A stretch of DNA of 64,000 bases from JAAYUD01 sp963676865 (lineage in GTDB: Bacteria > Bacteroidota > Bacteroidia > Bacteroidales > Bacteroidaceae). How positions within the stretch are numbered: the stretch's first letter is position 1; every line of letters begins with the position of its first letter. Positions 28,504 through 38,564 of the stretch are shown piece after piece. The notes under the pieces are model-generated. The model saw only the letters and a list, made by a program, of their open reading frames with translations, did not search any database and had not been told where the DNA came from. Location: the NCBI GenBank assembly GCA_963676865.2, contig CAXXSS010000001.1, positions 2,914,001-2,978,000 on the forward strand. Reading direction: 5' to 3'. A program made the translations under genes and the position numbers.

Positions 28504-29772
28504 ATGAAAAGGTACATATTTTTTTGCGTCGTATTGTTTTTAGGATATCATTTGGCTTCTCAAAATATTTCGAAAGGCGTTTTGAATAGGACAGAAGCTG
28601 ATTCCATATTCCTTCATCGTAATGCTTGCCTATTGGCCAAGCATTACGATATTCATATTGCTCAAGCGCAAATACTTCAGGCGCGTTTATTTGATAATCC
28701 GGTCATCTCGTTTGATGAGAATCTTATAAATAGAGACAATCACAATCGGTTGCTAGATTTTGGTCCAACGAGCGAACAAGCTGTGGATATAGAACAAGAA
28801 ATATCGTTGGCTGGAAAACGCAATAAGCGTGTGCTGTTGGCAAAGGTCAATGCCGAAATGGCACAATATCAGTATATGGATTTGATACGTACGTTGCATA
28901 CTGAGCTTCGTACGCAGTATATCAAAACCTATTTCGATCTACGTAAAAGTAAAGTTTATGATGAAGAAATACAATCGTTGTCGAAATTGGTGACAGTAAT
29001 GTCTGCACAGGCCGATAAGGGGAATCTTTCGCAAATGGAGCTTGTGCGACTCAAGGCAGAATTGTTATCTCTAAAAAAAGAAAAAAATGATATTGATAAC
29101 AATTGGGTGAACGATAGCAAGGCACTTAATTTACTTCTTGGATTTTTGCCAAATGCCGATATAGAGCCGATGCTCGATGAATCTGTTTTGGAACAGGTGG
29201 CTGCCAAACAGATTGATTTTGCTTCTGTCGATTCGACAGTAAACGAACGGCCTGATGTGAAAACTGCTATTGCCAATATTGATGCGTCGCGGATAAACCT
29301 CCGTCTTCAAAAAGCAATGGCTGCTCCCAACTTAACCATAAAGGGAAGCTATGATAGAAGGGGAAGTGCTTTCAATAATTACTTCTCCGTAGGGGTAGGG
29401 GTGGCTATTCCGCTCTTTGATCGAAATCAAGGCAATATCAAAGCCGCCAAGTATTCTGTTCAACAAAGTGTAAGCGAGAATGATGCTGCTTTGATGAAGG
29501 CTCATTCTGAATTGTACGAAGCATTTCAAGAATATAAGAACGCTGTGGCTATGATGCAATCGTCAGAAACGTCTGTTGAAAAGGATTTTGACAAACTATT
29601 ATCGGGACTCGTTTCCAATTTCAGTAAAAGGAATATTAATATGGTAGAGTTTCTGGACTATTACGAAAGTTATAAAAATACCCGTTTGCAACTTTATGAT
29701 ATACATCAGGATGTATTCTTGAAGATGGAAAATGTGAATGCAATGGCCGGTAGAGCAATATTTGGATATTAG
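28504..29772 (+). CDS. TolC-like outer-membrane efflux protein (CusC/CzcC type)
   Basis: 422 residues from the ATG at 28504. A signal peptide (MKRYIFFCVVLFLGYHLASQ) is followed by two OEP repeats with long helices, as in trimeric outer-membrane channels. It opens a three-gene operon with a membrane-fusion lipoprotein and an RND pump, so it should be the exit duct of that pump. The start was moved to the second Met because the signal peptide begins there and the promoter lies 21 bases before it. Confidence 0.88.
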   Translation: MKRYIFFCVVLFLGYHLASQNISKGVLNRTEADSIFLHRNACLLAKHYDIHIAQAQILQARLFDNPVISFDENLINRDNHNRLLDFGPTSEQAVDIEQEISLAGKRNKRVLLAKVNAEMAQYQYMDLIRTLHTELRTQYIKTYFDLRKSKVYDEEIQSLSKLVTVMSAQADKGNLSQMELVRLKAELLSLKKEKNDIDNNWVNDSKALNLLLGFLPNADIEPMLDESVLEQVAAKQIDFASVDSTVNERPDVKTAIANIDASRINLRLQKAMAAPNLTIKGSYDRRGSAFNNYFSVGVGVAIPLFDRNQGNIKAAKYSVQQSVSENDAALMKAHSELYEAFQEYKNAVAMMQSSETSVEKDFDKLLSGLVSNFSKRNINMVEFLDYYESYKNTRLQLYDIHQDVFLKMENVNAMAGRAIFGY

Positions 29773-29783
29773 AGATTAAATAA

Positions 29784-30878
29784 ATGAAGAGAATAATGAA
29801 TGGTAAAACAATTGTCTCAATTTCTATTTGTGTTCTTCTTCTTTCAGGATGTTCCCAAAAGAAAGAAGTGAAAAATACGACAGAACAGACATTAAACGAT
29901 AGCTTGAAGAGAGTCACTACTGTGCAGTCGGTTGATAGTCGTCCTATTTCGGACGAACTGACATTGAATGGAAAGATTGATTTCGATAATGATGAAGTTG
30001 CTCAAGTGTCTTCGATGTTCGGCGGATCTATTGCGTCTGTACATGCCGAATTGGGCGATTATGTCAGAAAGGGTAGCGTGCTGGCCATTGTTCGTAGTGG
30101 CGACGTGGCCTCTTACGACAAAGAGCGTGAAGAAGCTCGCCAACAGCTGCAATTGGCTCAACGCAATCTGAATGCTTCGAAAGAATTGTATGCATCGGGC
30201 ATGGCTTCGAAGAAAGACTTGATTATATCCAAACAAGATATGGCAAATGCGTTGGCCGAAATACGAAGAATAAACACGATCTATCGTATTTATCATTTGT
30301 CTCCTAACGCTGTTTATCAGATAAAAGCTCCGGTATCCGGATATGTTGTACAAAAGAGCATTAACCCCCAGATGCAGATTAGCCAGAACGATTCTCCTGT
30401 TTTTACAATCTCCGGACTTACCAATGTGTGGGTCATTGCCAATGTTTATGAAAATGATATCAGTAAGATACATCAAGGTATGCCTGTAAGGATCACAACT
30501 TTGGCTTATCCGGATAAAGAATTCTCGGGTAAGATAGAGAAAGTGTACAATATGCTGGACGAAGACAACAAAACAATGCAAGTGAGAATCACTTTACCCA
30601 ATAGACAACATCTGTTGAAACCGGGTATGATGTCCAATGTCTATGTAGAGTGCAATAATTCGGGGCAGTCTATGCCTTGCATCGATCAGCATGGACTGAT
30701 ATTCAATAATGGTAAAAATTATGTAGTGGTAGTAAAGAACAATAATAAACTGGAAATAAGAGAGGTGGATGTTTACAAACAAAACAGTAGTTCTGCCTAT
30801 ATCTCTCGCGGATTGAATGTAGGAGAAAGAATCATAGTAAAGAATGCTCTGCTGGTATATACCTCTCTAGAATTATAA
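29784..30878 (+). CDS. Periplasmic adaptor lipoprotein of RND efflux (CusB/CzcB type)
   Basis: 364 residues. A lipoprotein signal ends in LLLSGCSQK, so Cys would be lipidated near residue 22. The following domains are those of the HlyD family: a first lipoyl half near 70-100 (ASVHAELGDYVRKGSVLAIV), a helical hairpin at about 105-160, the second lipoyl half (IKAPVSGYVVQKSI), then beta-barrel and membrane-proximal regions (GLTNVWVIANVYENDI). It joins pump and channel across the periplasm. It starts 12 bases after the channel gene. Confidence 0.88.
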   Translation: MKRIMNGKTIVSISICVLLLSGCSQKKEVKNTTEQTLNDSLKRVTTVQSVDSRPISDELTLNGKIDFDNDEVAQVSSMFGGSIASVHAELGDYVRKGSVLAIVRSGDVASYDKEREEARQQLQLAQRNLNASKELYASGMASKKDLIISKQDMANALAEIRRINTIYRIYHLSPNAVYQIKAPVSGYVVQKSINPQMQISQNDSPVFTISGLTNVWVIANVYENDISKIHQGMPVRITTLAYPDKEFSGKIEKVYNMLDEDNKTMQVRITLPNRQHLLKPGMMSNVYVECNNSGQSMPCIDQHGLIFNNGKNYVVVVKNNNKLEIREVDVYKQNSSSAYISRGLNVGERIIVKNALLVYTSLEL

Positions 30879-30901
30879 TATAGTTAAAGCCAAATAGTGT
30901 T

Positions 30902-33900
30902 ATGCATAAATTCATCGACAATATTGTTACGTTCTCGCTGAAAAATAAATTCTTTATTTTCTTTTGTACACTTATTGCGATAGTGGCTGGTGTCTGTTCA
31001 TTTTTGAATACCCCCATCGACGCATTTCCCGATGTGACTAATACGAATGTCACTATTATTACTCAGTGGCCGGGACGAAGTGCTGAAGAAGTAGAAAAGT
31101 TCATTACTATTCCTATCGAGATAGCAATGAACTCGGTTGAGAAAAAAACGGATATACGATCGACTACTTTGTTTGGACTTTCTGTGGTCAATGTGATGTT
31201 TGACGATCACGTCAATGATTTTAATGCCCGTCAGCAAGTTTACAATATGTTGAGCGATGCTAATTTGCCCGATGGAATATCGCCCGACGTACAACCGTTG
31301 ACTGGCCCTACCGGAGAGATATACCGATATACGTTGCGTAGCAAAATACGTAGCGTCCGTGAATTGAAAACATTGCAAGATTGGACTATCGAACGTAATT
31401 TGCGATCGGTTCCGGGTGTAGCGGATATTGTCAGCTTTGGAGGTGAAGTAAGAACAGTGGAAGTTAGCGTGAATCCACATAAGCTGACTCAATATGGCAT
31501 CACTTCTCTCGAATTATACAATGCGATATCAAAGAGCAATATTAATGTCGGTGGAGATATTATAACGAAGAGCTCCCAAGCTTATGTCGTACGTGGTATC
31601 GGGCTTATCAATGATTTGGAAGAACTTCGTAATATTGTAGTCAAGAATATTAAGGGGGCTCCTATATTAGTACGCCAGCTTGCCGATGTGCATGAGTCTT
31701 GTTTGCCTCGATTGGGGCAGGTAGGGCGAATGAATGAAGACGATGTAGTTGAAGGAATTGTGTTGATGCGCAAAGGCGAAGATCCTGCTGCTGTCATCAA
31801 AGGCTTGAAGGCAAAAATCAAAGATATACAGCAAAATATACTTCCGAAAGATGTGCAGATAGTGCCCTTCTACGATAGGGATGACTTGGTAAATCTGTCA
31901 GTGCATACGGTGACGCACAATCTGCTTGAAGGTATTATACTGGTAACGTGTATCGTATTGTTGTTCATGGCCGATTGGAGGACTACGGTTATTGTCTCGA
32001 GCGTTATACCTCTTGCCCTGTTGTTCGCCTTTATTTGCCTGCACCTCATGGGTATGTCTGCCAATTTACTGTCAATGGGAGCAATCGATTTCGGTATTAT
32101 TATTGATGGTGCCGTGGTTATGGTAGAGGGTATTTTTGTTGTTCTCGATAAAAGAGCGCGCGAGGTGGGAATGCCTGTCTTTAATAAAATGTCTAAAGTA
32201 GGACTTATACGCAATACGGCTAAGGATAAAGCCAGAGCTGTATTCTTCTCCAAATTGATCATTATCACGGCCCTTATTCCTATCTTTTCGTTTCAGAAGG
32301 TTGAAGGCAAGATGTTTTCTCCATTGGCATTTACCTTGGGATTTGCACTTCTGGGTGCTTTGGTATTTACACTTACTTTTGTACCGGTCATGTCATCCAT
32401 GCTTCTTCGGAAGAATGTACGCGAACGTAAAAATTGTTTTGTAAAAGCGATTAATAAGACGGCCTTATCTCTTTTCGATAAATTTCATGCACATCGTAAG
32501 CTAACTCTTATCTCTGCATGCGTTATCGCTATTGCAGGATTGTGGACATTCTCGTGTTTGGGAACCGAATTTTTGCCGCAACTTAACGAGGGTTCTATTT
32601 ATATACGTGCTACTCTTCCGCAGAGTATTTCGCTAAATGAGTCGGTACCTTTGGCCAATCAAATTAGACGCAAACTGGCCGGCTTCCCGGAAGTTCGTAA
32701 AGTGATGTCGCAAACGGGTAGACCTAATGACGGTACAGATGCTACCGGTTTTTATAATGTGGAATTTTTTGTTGATGTATATCCCGAGAAGGATTGGAAG
32801 CAACATATAACCAAAGAAGAACTTATTGATGAGATGCAGAAAAAACTATCTATTTATCCGGGTGTTGATTTCAATTTCTCTCAGCCCATATCCGATAATG
32901 TAGAAGAGGCGGCATCGGGCGTAAAGGGATCTATAGCGGTTAAGATATTCGGGCAAGACTTGTATGCTTCCGAACACTCGGCAGAACAAATAGCCAAAGT
33001 TCTTCAGACGGTAAAAGGTATAGAAGATATTGGTGTAGTACGTAATATCGGACAACCGGAATTGCGTATTGAATTGGATGAGGGTAAATTGGCGCGGTAT
33101 GGCGTCTCGAAGGAAGATGTACAGTCTATTATAGAGATGGCTATTGGCGGAAAATCAGCTTCGTATATGTACGAGGACGAAAAGAAGTTTAATATCATGG
33201 TAAGGTATAATTCGCAGTATCGAGAAAACGAAGAAGAAATAGGCAAGATACTGGTGCCTGCTATGAATGGAGCCATGGTACCTATTAAAGAATTGGCTGA
33301 TATTCGGACCATAACCGGACCACTATTGATATTTAGAGAACATCATGAACGCTTCTGTGCCGTTAAGTTCTCTGTTCGCGGGCGTGACATGGGATCTGCC
33401 GTTACTGAGGCTCAACACAAAGTCTCTAAGTTAGTGAAATTGCCATCTTCTTATTATTTGAAGTGGGCCGGTGATTTCGAGAATCAACAACGCGCAACAA
33501 ATCGTTTGGAACAGGTCGTACCGATCAGTATTATTATTATTTTTATTATTCTGTTCGTCTTGTTCTCCAATGTTCGTGATGCAGTATTGGTACTGTGTAA
33601 TGTCCCATTTGCGGCTGTCGGTGGAATTATGGCCTTACTTATCACTCATTTTAATTTCTCTATATCTGCAGGTATCGGTTTCATTGCGCTATTTGGTATC
33701 TGCATACAAAACGGGGTAATAATGATTGCCGATATCAAACAAAATCTTCGGCAGCATGTGTCTTTAGGCGAGTCCGTGCGCAATGGAGTGAATTCGCGTA
33801 TACGTTCTGTGGTGATGACTGCTGCGATGGCGATGATCGGTCTGTTTCCGGCAGCCACCAGTCATGGCATCGGATCTGAATCGCAACGTCCGCTTGCTAT

Positions 33901-34027
33901 CGTTATTATAGGTGGGCTGGTTACGGCGACTTTCTTTGTGTTGTTTGTCTTTCCGCTGATTATAGAAAAAGTATACCGTATGATGCTTTACGATAAAAAG
34001 GGAAAACTGTATCAGCGTAAATTATAA
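30902..34027 (+). CDS. RND heavy-metal efflux pump (CusA/CzcA family)
   Basis: 1041 residues, the usual length, with twelve membrane helices in the RND pattern and two large periplasmic loops. Near residues 394-410 the transmembrane segment reads GAIDFGIIIDGAVVMVEG, the acidic signature (two Asp and a Glu) that marks the heavy-metal (HME) branch of RND pumps. It should export metal cations such as Cu(I), Ag(I), Zn(II) or Co(II) with proton exchange. Which metal cannot be told here. It is the last gene of the efflux operon and is followed by a two-component system under its own promoter. Confidence 0.92.
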   Translation: MHKFIDNIVTFSLKNKFFIFFCTLIAIVAGVCSFLNTPIDAFPDVTNTNVTIITQWPGRSAEEVEKFITIPIEIAMNSVEKKTDIRSTTLFGLSVVNVMFDDHVNDFNARQQVYNMLSDANLPDGISPDVQPLTGPTGEIYRYTLRSKIRSVRELKTLQDWTIERNLRSVPGVADIVSFGGEVRTVEVSVNPHKLTQYGITSLELYNAISKSNINVGGDIITKSSQAYVVRGIGLINDLEELRNIVVKNIKGAPILVRQLADVHESCLPRLGQVGRMNEDDVVEGIVLMRKGEDPAAVIKGLKAKIKDIQQNILPKDVQIVPFYDRDDLVNLSVHTVTHNLLEGIILVTCIVLLFMADWRTTVIVSSVIPLALLFAFICLHLMGMSANLLSMGAIDFGIIIDGAVVMVEGIFVVLDKRAREVGMPVFNKMSKVGLIRNTAKDKARAVFFSKLIIITALIPIFSFQKVEGKMFSPLAFTLGFALLGALVFTLTFVPVMSSMLLRKNVRERKNCFVKAINKTALSLFDKFHAHRKLTLISACVIAIAGLWTFSCLGTEFLPQLNEGSIYIRATLPQSISLNESVPLANQIRRKLAGFPEVRKVMSQTGRPNDGTDATGFYNVEFFVDVYPEKDWKQHITKEELIDEMQKKLSIYPGVDFNFSQPISDNVEEAASGVKGSIAVKIFGQDLYASEHSAEQIAKVLQTVKGIEDIGVVRNIGQPELRIELDEGKLARYGVSKEDVQSIIEMAIGGKSASYMYEDEKKFNIMVRYNSQYRENEEEIGKILVPAMNGAMVPIKELADIRTITGPLLIFREHHERFCAVKFSVRGRDMGSAVTEAQHKVSKLVKLPSSYYLKWAGDFENQQRATNRLEQVVPISIIIIFIILFVLFSNVRDAVLVLCNVPFAAVGGIMALLITHFNFSISAGIGFIALFGICIQNGVIMIADIKQNLRQHVSLGESVRNGVNSRIRSVVMTAAMAMIGLFPAATSHGIGSESQRPLAIVIIGGLVTATFFVLFVFPLIIEKVYRMMLYDKKGKLYQRKL

Positions 34028-34031
34028 ATAG

Positions 34032-34039
34032 TATCTTTG
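34032..34039 (+). promoter_or_regulatory. Promoter of the two-component system
   Basis: TATCTTTG, just after the pump stop codon and 22 bases before the response-regulator ATG; a weak CTGT lies 21 bases upstream. The regulator genes can therefore be transcribed separately from the pump. Confidence 0.6.
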
Positions 34040-34061
34040 CAAGAACAAATAGATTATAGAG

Positions 34062-34739
34062 ATGGCTCACATTTTGTTAGTAGAAGACGAAGTGAATATA
34101 GCCTCGTTTATACAACGGGGACTATTGGAATTGGGATACGAGGTCTCTGTGGCCAATGACGGTGAAGGGGGATGGCTCATGGCTCAAGCAGGGAAGTTTG
34201 ATATGTTGATACTCGATATTATCATGCCTAAACTGAGTGGACTTGAACTGTGTTCTAAATTCCGAAAGACATTTGGTTTTAAAGTTCCTGTTATTATGTT
34301 GACCGCATTGGGCTCTACCGAAGATGTTGTGAAGGGACTTCAAGTCGGAGCTGACGATTATCTTGTGAAACCATTTAGTTTTCAGGAATTAGAGGCGCGT
34401 ATCCAAGCATTGTTTCGTAGAACTTATGAACAAGTCTCACAAAGTTTATTGAAATGTGGCGATTTGACGTTAGACTGTCAGGAGCGAAAGGCATCTCGTG
34501 GAAGTGAGGAGATTTTGTTGACAGTGAAAGAATACAGACTTCTGGAATATTTTTTAGTTCATCAGGGAATTGCAATCGATCGGTTGACATTGTTGAGGGA
34601 TGTTTGGGACAAGAATTTTGATACTTATACCAACGTGGTAGATGTTTATGTCAATTATCTGCGCAATAAGATAGACAAGAATTTTGATCATAAATTAATT
34701 CATACGGTGGTCGGATTCGGCTATATGATGGTCGAATGA
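34062..34739 (+). CDS. OmpR-family response regulator
   Basis: 225 residues. The receiver domain has the acidic pair Glu8/Asp9, the phospho-acceptor Asp52 in LILDIIMP, and the Lys in DDYLVKPFSF. The C-terminal winged-helix domain (LTVKEYRLLEYFLVHQGIAIDRLTLLRDVW) is of the OmpR/PhoB type. Its place directly after the RND operon and before a sensor kinase suggests that it controls metal efflux, like CusR or CzcR. Confidence 0.92.
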   Translation: MAHILLVEDEVNIASFIQRGLLELGYEVSVANDGEGGWLMAQAGKFDMLILDIIMPKLSGLELCSKFRKTFGFKVPVIMLTALGSTEDVVKGLQVGADDYLVKPFSFQELEARIQALFRRTYEQVSQSLLKCGDLTLDCQERKASRGSEEILLTVKEYRLLEYFLVHQGIAIDRLTLLRDVWDKNFDTYTNVVDVYVNYLRNKIDKNFDHKLIHTVVGFGYMMVE

Positions 34740-34755
34740 AATAGGTGAAGGTCTT

Positions 34756-36075
34756 ATGAAAATAGGTTCGAAAATAACTTTCTTTTATACATCAATCACA
34801 ATAGGCATCAACTTGCTTATTATATTGGCTTTCTATGTCTTTACATCCAGATATATCAATATGCTTTTTGATATGAATCTATGTGATAAAGTCTATCTTA
34901 CGGCTCAAAAACATTTTGAGAAGGATGAACTGGATATGCGAAGCTATAACATGATAACGGATAAATACTTGTCATTGCTTCCGCAGGCTAATGAGATTAT
35001 ATTGAATGCCAGCGATAGTGCATCGGCCAAAAAAGTATTGGATAGATATCTTACATCGACACAACAGCATCAATTGTACCATAATATGGTTTTGTTTTCG
35101 AAAGATAAGCTAAGAGGGGTTGCTTTGTATTATCCGGATAATGAGGGTAATTTTATTGTTTTGGTGACGGCTCAGAATGTATATGGGCAGAATCTTAAGA
35201 AGCATATATTATATTTGTCGTTGGGATTATTATTGTTCAGCGTTCTGATTACGTTTGCCGTAGGGCGTTTTTATTCCGAACGTATACTTTCGCCTTTAAA
35301 ACATATATTAGTGAATTTGAAGAAAATACGGGGTAACAATATGGAACTCAGGCTTACCGAGACAGGCAATAAGGATGAATTGGATGACTTGATACATTCT
35401 TTGAATGAAATGCTCGATCGATTGGATAGGGCTTTTCAGTCCGAAAAATCGTTTGTAAGTTCTGCGTCTCATGAAATGGGCAATCCGTTGACAGCTATAC
35501 AAGGCGAATGTGAAATTACATTGATGAAAGAACGTGCACCACAAGAGTATACCGATGCATTGCAACGCATATATTCCGAGAGTAAGCGTATGTCATTACT
35601 TATCAAACATCTCTTGTTCTTGTCGCGCAATGGCGATGATCTATCTAATGATGAATTGATGCCTGTCAATTTGAATAAAATGTTAACCGATTTGTCAGAT
35701 GTTGATACTCGAATTGTTTTCACGGATCAAACATCTGCACCTGTATCTATTATGGCCAATCCCCATTTTCTTCAAATAGCCATTCAAAACATGCTGAATA
35801 ATGCGGTTAAATATTCACAGAAGCAAGTAAATTTGGTGTTGAGGCTGGTAGATGGACATCCGCTCATTGAAATAGAAGATAAAGGTATCGGTATTCCTGC
35901 CAAGGAGATTCCCCTTATTTTCCAATCTTTCTATAGAGCTTCCAATACTCACGAATATGTAGGTCATGGCATCGGCTTGGCTTTATCAAGTAAGATACTG
36001 CATCTTTATCATGCACAGATAACAGTCGATTCGGAAGAAAATAGTTATACGCGTTTTAATATCTATTTTGGGTAA
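34756..36075 (+). CDS. Sensor histidine kinase
   Basis: 439 residues. Two membrane helices (about 8-30 and 150-172) flank a periplasmic sensor domain of about 120 residues. A HAMP-like linker follows, then the H box SASHEMGNPLTAIQGE with the phospho-acceptor His near residue 239. The ATP-binding domain has NMLNNAVKYS (N box), EDKGIGIPAKEI (G1), FQSFYRA (F box) and GHGIGLALSS (G2). It pairs with the response regulator 16 bases upstream. The sensed signal is probably periplasmic metal, by context. Confidence 0.92.
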   Translation: MKIGSKITFFYTSITIGINLLIILAFYVFTSRYINMLFDMNLCDKVYLTAQKHFEKDELDMRSYNMITDKYLSLLPQANEIILNASDSASAKKVLDRYLTSTQQHQLYHNMVLFSKDKLRGVALYYPDNEGNFIVLVTAQNVYGQNLKKHILYLSLGLLLFSVLITFAVGRFYSERILSPLKHILVNLKKIRGNNMELRLTETGNKDELDDLIHSLNEMLDRLDRAFQSEKSFVSSASHEMGNPLTAIQGECEITLMKERAPQEYTDALQRIYSESKRMSLLIKHLLFLSRNGDDLSNDELMPVNLNKMLTDLSDVDTRIVFTDQTSAPVSIMANPHFLQIAIQNMLNNAVKYSQKQVNLVLRLVDGHPLIEIEDKGIGIPAKEIPLIFQSFYRASNTHEYVGHGIGLALSSKILHLYHAQITVDSEENSYTRFNIYFG

Positions 36076-36109
36076 GGTTTATCCTGAAACTTAAATTTGT
36101 GTTCATCTT

Positions 36110-36141
36110 TTTGTGAGTTATCAATTAATCTCTTAGCTTTG
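36110..36141 (+). promoter_or_regulatory. Promoter of the BspA-like gene
   Basis: TTTG at 36110-36113 and TAGCTTTG at 36134-36141 with exactly 20 bases between: a full consensus promoter, 30 bases before the ATG. Confidence 0.8.
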
Positions 36142-36171
36142 CAGCCTTATTTATTATTTATTATTAGAGTT

Positions 36172-37050
36172 ATGAAAAATTTGAAATACTTTTTTGTTTT
36201 ATTCCTATTGGCTGTTGCAACCTCTGGCTTTGCCCAAAACGATATCAAAGTTATTAATCTTACTACTGCCGGAAAATTGGCTGCCGAAATAGGCTCTAAT
36301 GACAAATTGTTGAAAATTCAACAACTGAAGATCAGTGGACCGATTAATGGAGATGATATTATTACTATTCGCCGAATCACAGCATTGACTTATCTTGATT
36401 TGAAAGATGCCAAAATTGTGAGCGGTGGTAGAATGTATGATTCTGATTACACAGGAGTGAATAGAACCGAGAATGATACAATAGGTACTTATATGTTTTG
36501 TGCAACTCGTTCCCTCGTGTCTATTTATTTGCCTCCAACGATACGTTATATAGGGAGAAATGCTTTCGAGGGATGTACTTCGCTTACAAATATTGTGATA
36601 CCCGAGGGTGTAACCGGAATTGACGATTATGCTTTTTCCAAGTGTAGCAGTTTGTCTGCCATAACGCTTCCTAGTACGTTGAACCAGATAGGAGAAAATG
36701 CTTTCTTGAAATGTGCGCTGCTTACAGATATCAAAATCCCCGATAATGTTGGTTCGATAGGGGAGAGTGCTTTCGAAGATTGTGTGGCAATGAAAAATGT
36801 GTCACTTCCTGGTATGTTAAAAGAATTGGGAGCTCATGCATTTAAGGGATGTGAAAACCTACTTTCTATCTATTGTAATAGTAAAGAACCTTTGGTAATT
36901 GATACTGATGATAACAGTGAATTACCCTTCGATTCTGAAGATCCGTCTAATACATACGAAAAAGCGACTCTTTATGTTCCGGTAAATACCAAAGCAGCCT
37001 ATTCTGCCGTGAGTCCTTGGAAACAATTCAAGAATATAAAAGAAATGTAG
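36172..37050 (+). CDS. BspA-like leucine-rich repeat protein, exported
   Basis: 292 residues from the ATG at 36172, where a signal peptide begins (MKNLKYFFVLFLLAVATSGFAQ). The middle holds about five LRR_5 repeats of 23 residues with the pattern IGxxAFxxCxxLxxIxIPxxVxxI (residues about 115-240). The C-terminal part reads ATLYVPVNTKAAYSAVSPWKQF, a common end of BspA-like proteins. No anchor domain or T9SS tail is seen. Such proteins are surface or periplasmic and are often linked to adhesion; the role here is unknown. Confidence 0.85.
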   Translation: MKNLKYFFVLFLLAVATSGFAQNDIKVINLTTAGKLAAEIGSNDKLLKIQQLKISGPINGDDIITIRRITALTYLDLKDAKIVSGGRMYDSDYTGVNRTENDTIGTYMFCATRSLVSIYLPPTIRYIGRNAFEGCTSLTNIVIPEGVTGIDDYAFSKCSSLSAITLPSTLNQIGENAFLKCALLTDIKIPDNVGSIGESAFEDCVAMKNVSLPGMLKELGAHAFKGCENLLSIYCNSKEPLVIDTDDNSELPFDSEDPSNTYEKATLYVPVNTKAAYSAVSPWKQFKNIKEM

Positions 37051-37057
37051 CTTGATG

Positions 37058-38185
37058 CTATTCGAGCCAATTAGCTTTTTCTATCATCGAATATATTTGG
37101 TCCGCCGTAGCAATGCGGTCTATGTCATCTCTATTGGAGAAAAACATGACTAATATGTCCTTTGAAGGAATCTTCCCCGCATAAATGGTAAATCCTCCGT
37201 TGTCACCTAGGTGGTAAACTATTTTAGGTTTCCCCGGAGTCTGTTGTATGAAAAAGCCGAAGCCATAACCGGTATCTTTATTGTATCCATACTCTGCATC
37301 TTTGGGAATCATTATTTTAGGAGAATAAGCCATTTCTTTCGACTGCTCCGACCATACTTTATTATCCCTTAGTGCCTTTTCCCATTTAGCAAAATCGGTT
37401 ATCGAAGTATATAACCCACCGTCAGCTTTTGAGGCAAAGAAATTGGCTTCGCCATAGTCGTTTTCTACATACTTCTCTTTTGTTTTGTCGAAACTATATC
37501 CGTGTGCCATATTTTTAATTTTCTTATTGGCTTCGAAATATGTTGTATGTTTCATGCCTGCAATATCGAATATGTTTTTTTTCATGTATGTGTCGAAATC
37601 AATTCCGGTCACTCTTGGTATAATCTGATAAACCAATTGGAATGTCGGATTTATGTATTCATATTGAGTTCCCGGTTCGAAGTGAAGTTTGTCGAGGTCG
37701 ATCATATACTTGCACGATTCTACATCAGTAGAGTAGAGCACGAAATTCCGGTCGCTACGGTTTCTTGTATCTGGAATCCCTGATGTATGACTTAAGATAT
37801 GTCTTAGTTTAATCCGATTATAAAAATCGGCTTTGTACTCTGGAAAGAACTTCTTTAGATTGTCGTCCAGTGATAGCAATTTCTTCTCGGCTAATTGCAT
37901 AATAGCAACAGCCGAAAATTGCTTTGATACAGAAGCAATGCAGAAGTTCGTTCGGGGTGTAATGGGCTTTTGCGATGTGATATCGGCAATACCATAACAT
38001 CTTTCAAATACCTTCTTACCGTTTTTCATTATTAATACGGCGGCACCAGGTTCATTGGCTTTCTGGTAAATACTCGAAAATAGAGAATCTACTTGCTTGT
38101 TAAACTCCATTTTTACTTTTTTGCTTTGCGCATTTATAGTGATAGAAACGACTATCAGGCTCCATGCGATTATAGTCTTTTTCAT
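37058..38185 (-). CDS. Serine beta-lactamase-family hydrolase, exported
   Basis: 375 residues with a signal peptide (MKKTIIAWSLIVVSITINAQ). The class C/esterase fold motifs are SVSK at 85-88 (nucleophile Ser85), YEYINPTFQ (the Tyr-x-Asn motif) and HLGDNGGF in place of the KTG box. The HxGxxxG variant is common in D-aminopeptidase and esterase members, so this need not be a resistance enzyme. It converges on the BspA-like gene with a seven-base gap. Confidence 0.85.
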   Translation of the reverse strand: MKKTIIAWSLIVVSITINAQSKKVKMEFNKQVDSLFSSIYQKANEPGAAVLIMKNGKKVFERCYGIADITSQKPITPRTNFCIASVSKQFSAVAIMQLAEKKLLSLDDNLKKFFPEYKADFYNRIKLRHILSHTSGIPDTRNRSDRNFVLYSTDVESCKYMIDLDKLHFEPGTQYEYINPTFQLVYQIIPRVTGIDFDTYMKKNIFDIAGMKHTTYFEANKKIKNMAHGYSFDKTKEKYVENDYGEANFFASKADGGLYTSITDFAKWEKALRDNKVWSEQSKEMAYSPKIMIPKDAEYGYNKDTGYGFGFFIQQTPGKPKIVYHLGDNGGFTIYAGKIPSKDILVMFFSNRDDIDRIATADQIYSMIEKANWLE

Positions 38186-38281
38186 GTTGTCTTAACTTAT
38201 TAACTGGAAATACTTATAACGATACAAAAGTATAAAAATAATAAGATTTTTATCTGTTAGGGGAAAAATAACTGCATAAAA

Positions 38282-38313
38282 TTTGGAGCATAAAAGAATA
38301 ATTCATACTTTTG
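38282..38313 (+). promoter_or_regulatory. tRNA-His promoter
   Basis: TTTG at 38282-38285, 20 bases, TACTTTTG at 38306-38313: consensus promoter 31 bases before the tRNA. Confidence 0.75.
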
Positions 38314-38344
38314 CACCGCATTTCGAAAGAAATGGCATATACAT

Positions 38345-38419
38345 GGTGGCCGTAGTTCAGCTGGTTAGAGCGTCAGATTGTGGTTCTGAATGTCGTGGGT
38401 TCGAATCCCATCGGCCACC
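38345..38419 (+). tRNA. tRNA-His (GUG)
   Basis: The acceptor arms GTGGCCG and CGGCCAC pair perfectly, with the extra 5' G (position -1, base 38345) facing C at 38419, the identity mark of tRNA-His. The anticodon loop is gattGTGgttc. The T arm is gggttcgaatccc. CCA is not encoded in the usual place. It lies next to an integrase gene pointing away from it, so its 3' end is the likely attachment site. Confidence 0.95.
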
Positions 38420-38485
38420 CACCACTAAAATCACTTATAGAACCCCCTAGAGCCGTATTTCATAAAAGAAATACGGTTTTTTATT

Positions 38486-38517
38486 TTTGGCAAATTTGCC
38501 GTTTTTTACTACTTTTG
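38486..38517 (+). promoter_or_regulatory. Integrase promoter
   Basis: TTTG at 38486-38489, 20 bases, TACTTTTG at 38510-38517: full consensus, 47 bases before the integrase ATG. Confidence 0.75.
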
Positions 38518-38564
38518 CATGATAATGTTTCGCAATTGTTTCGCAATTTTTTAAAAGACATATT

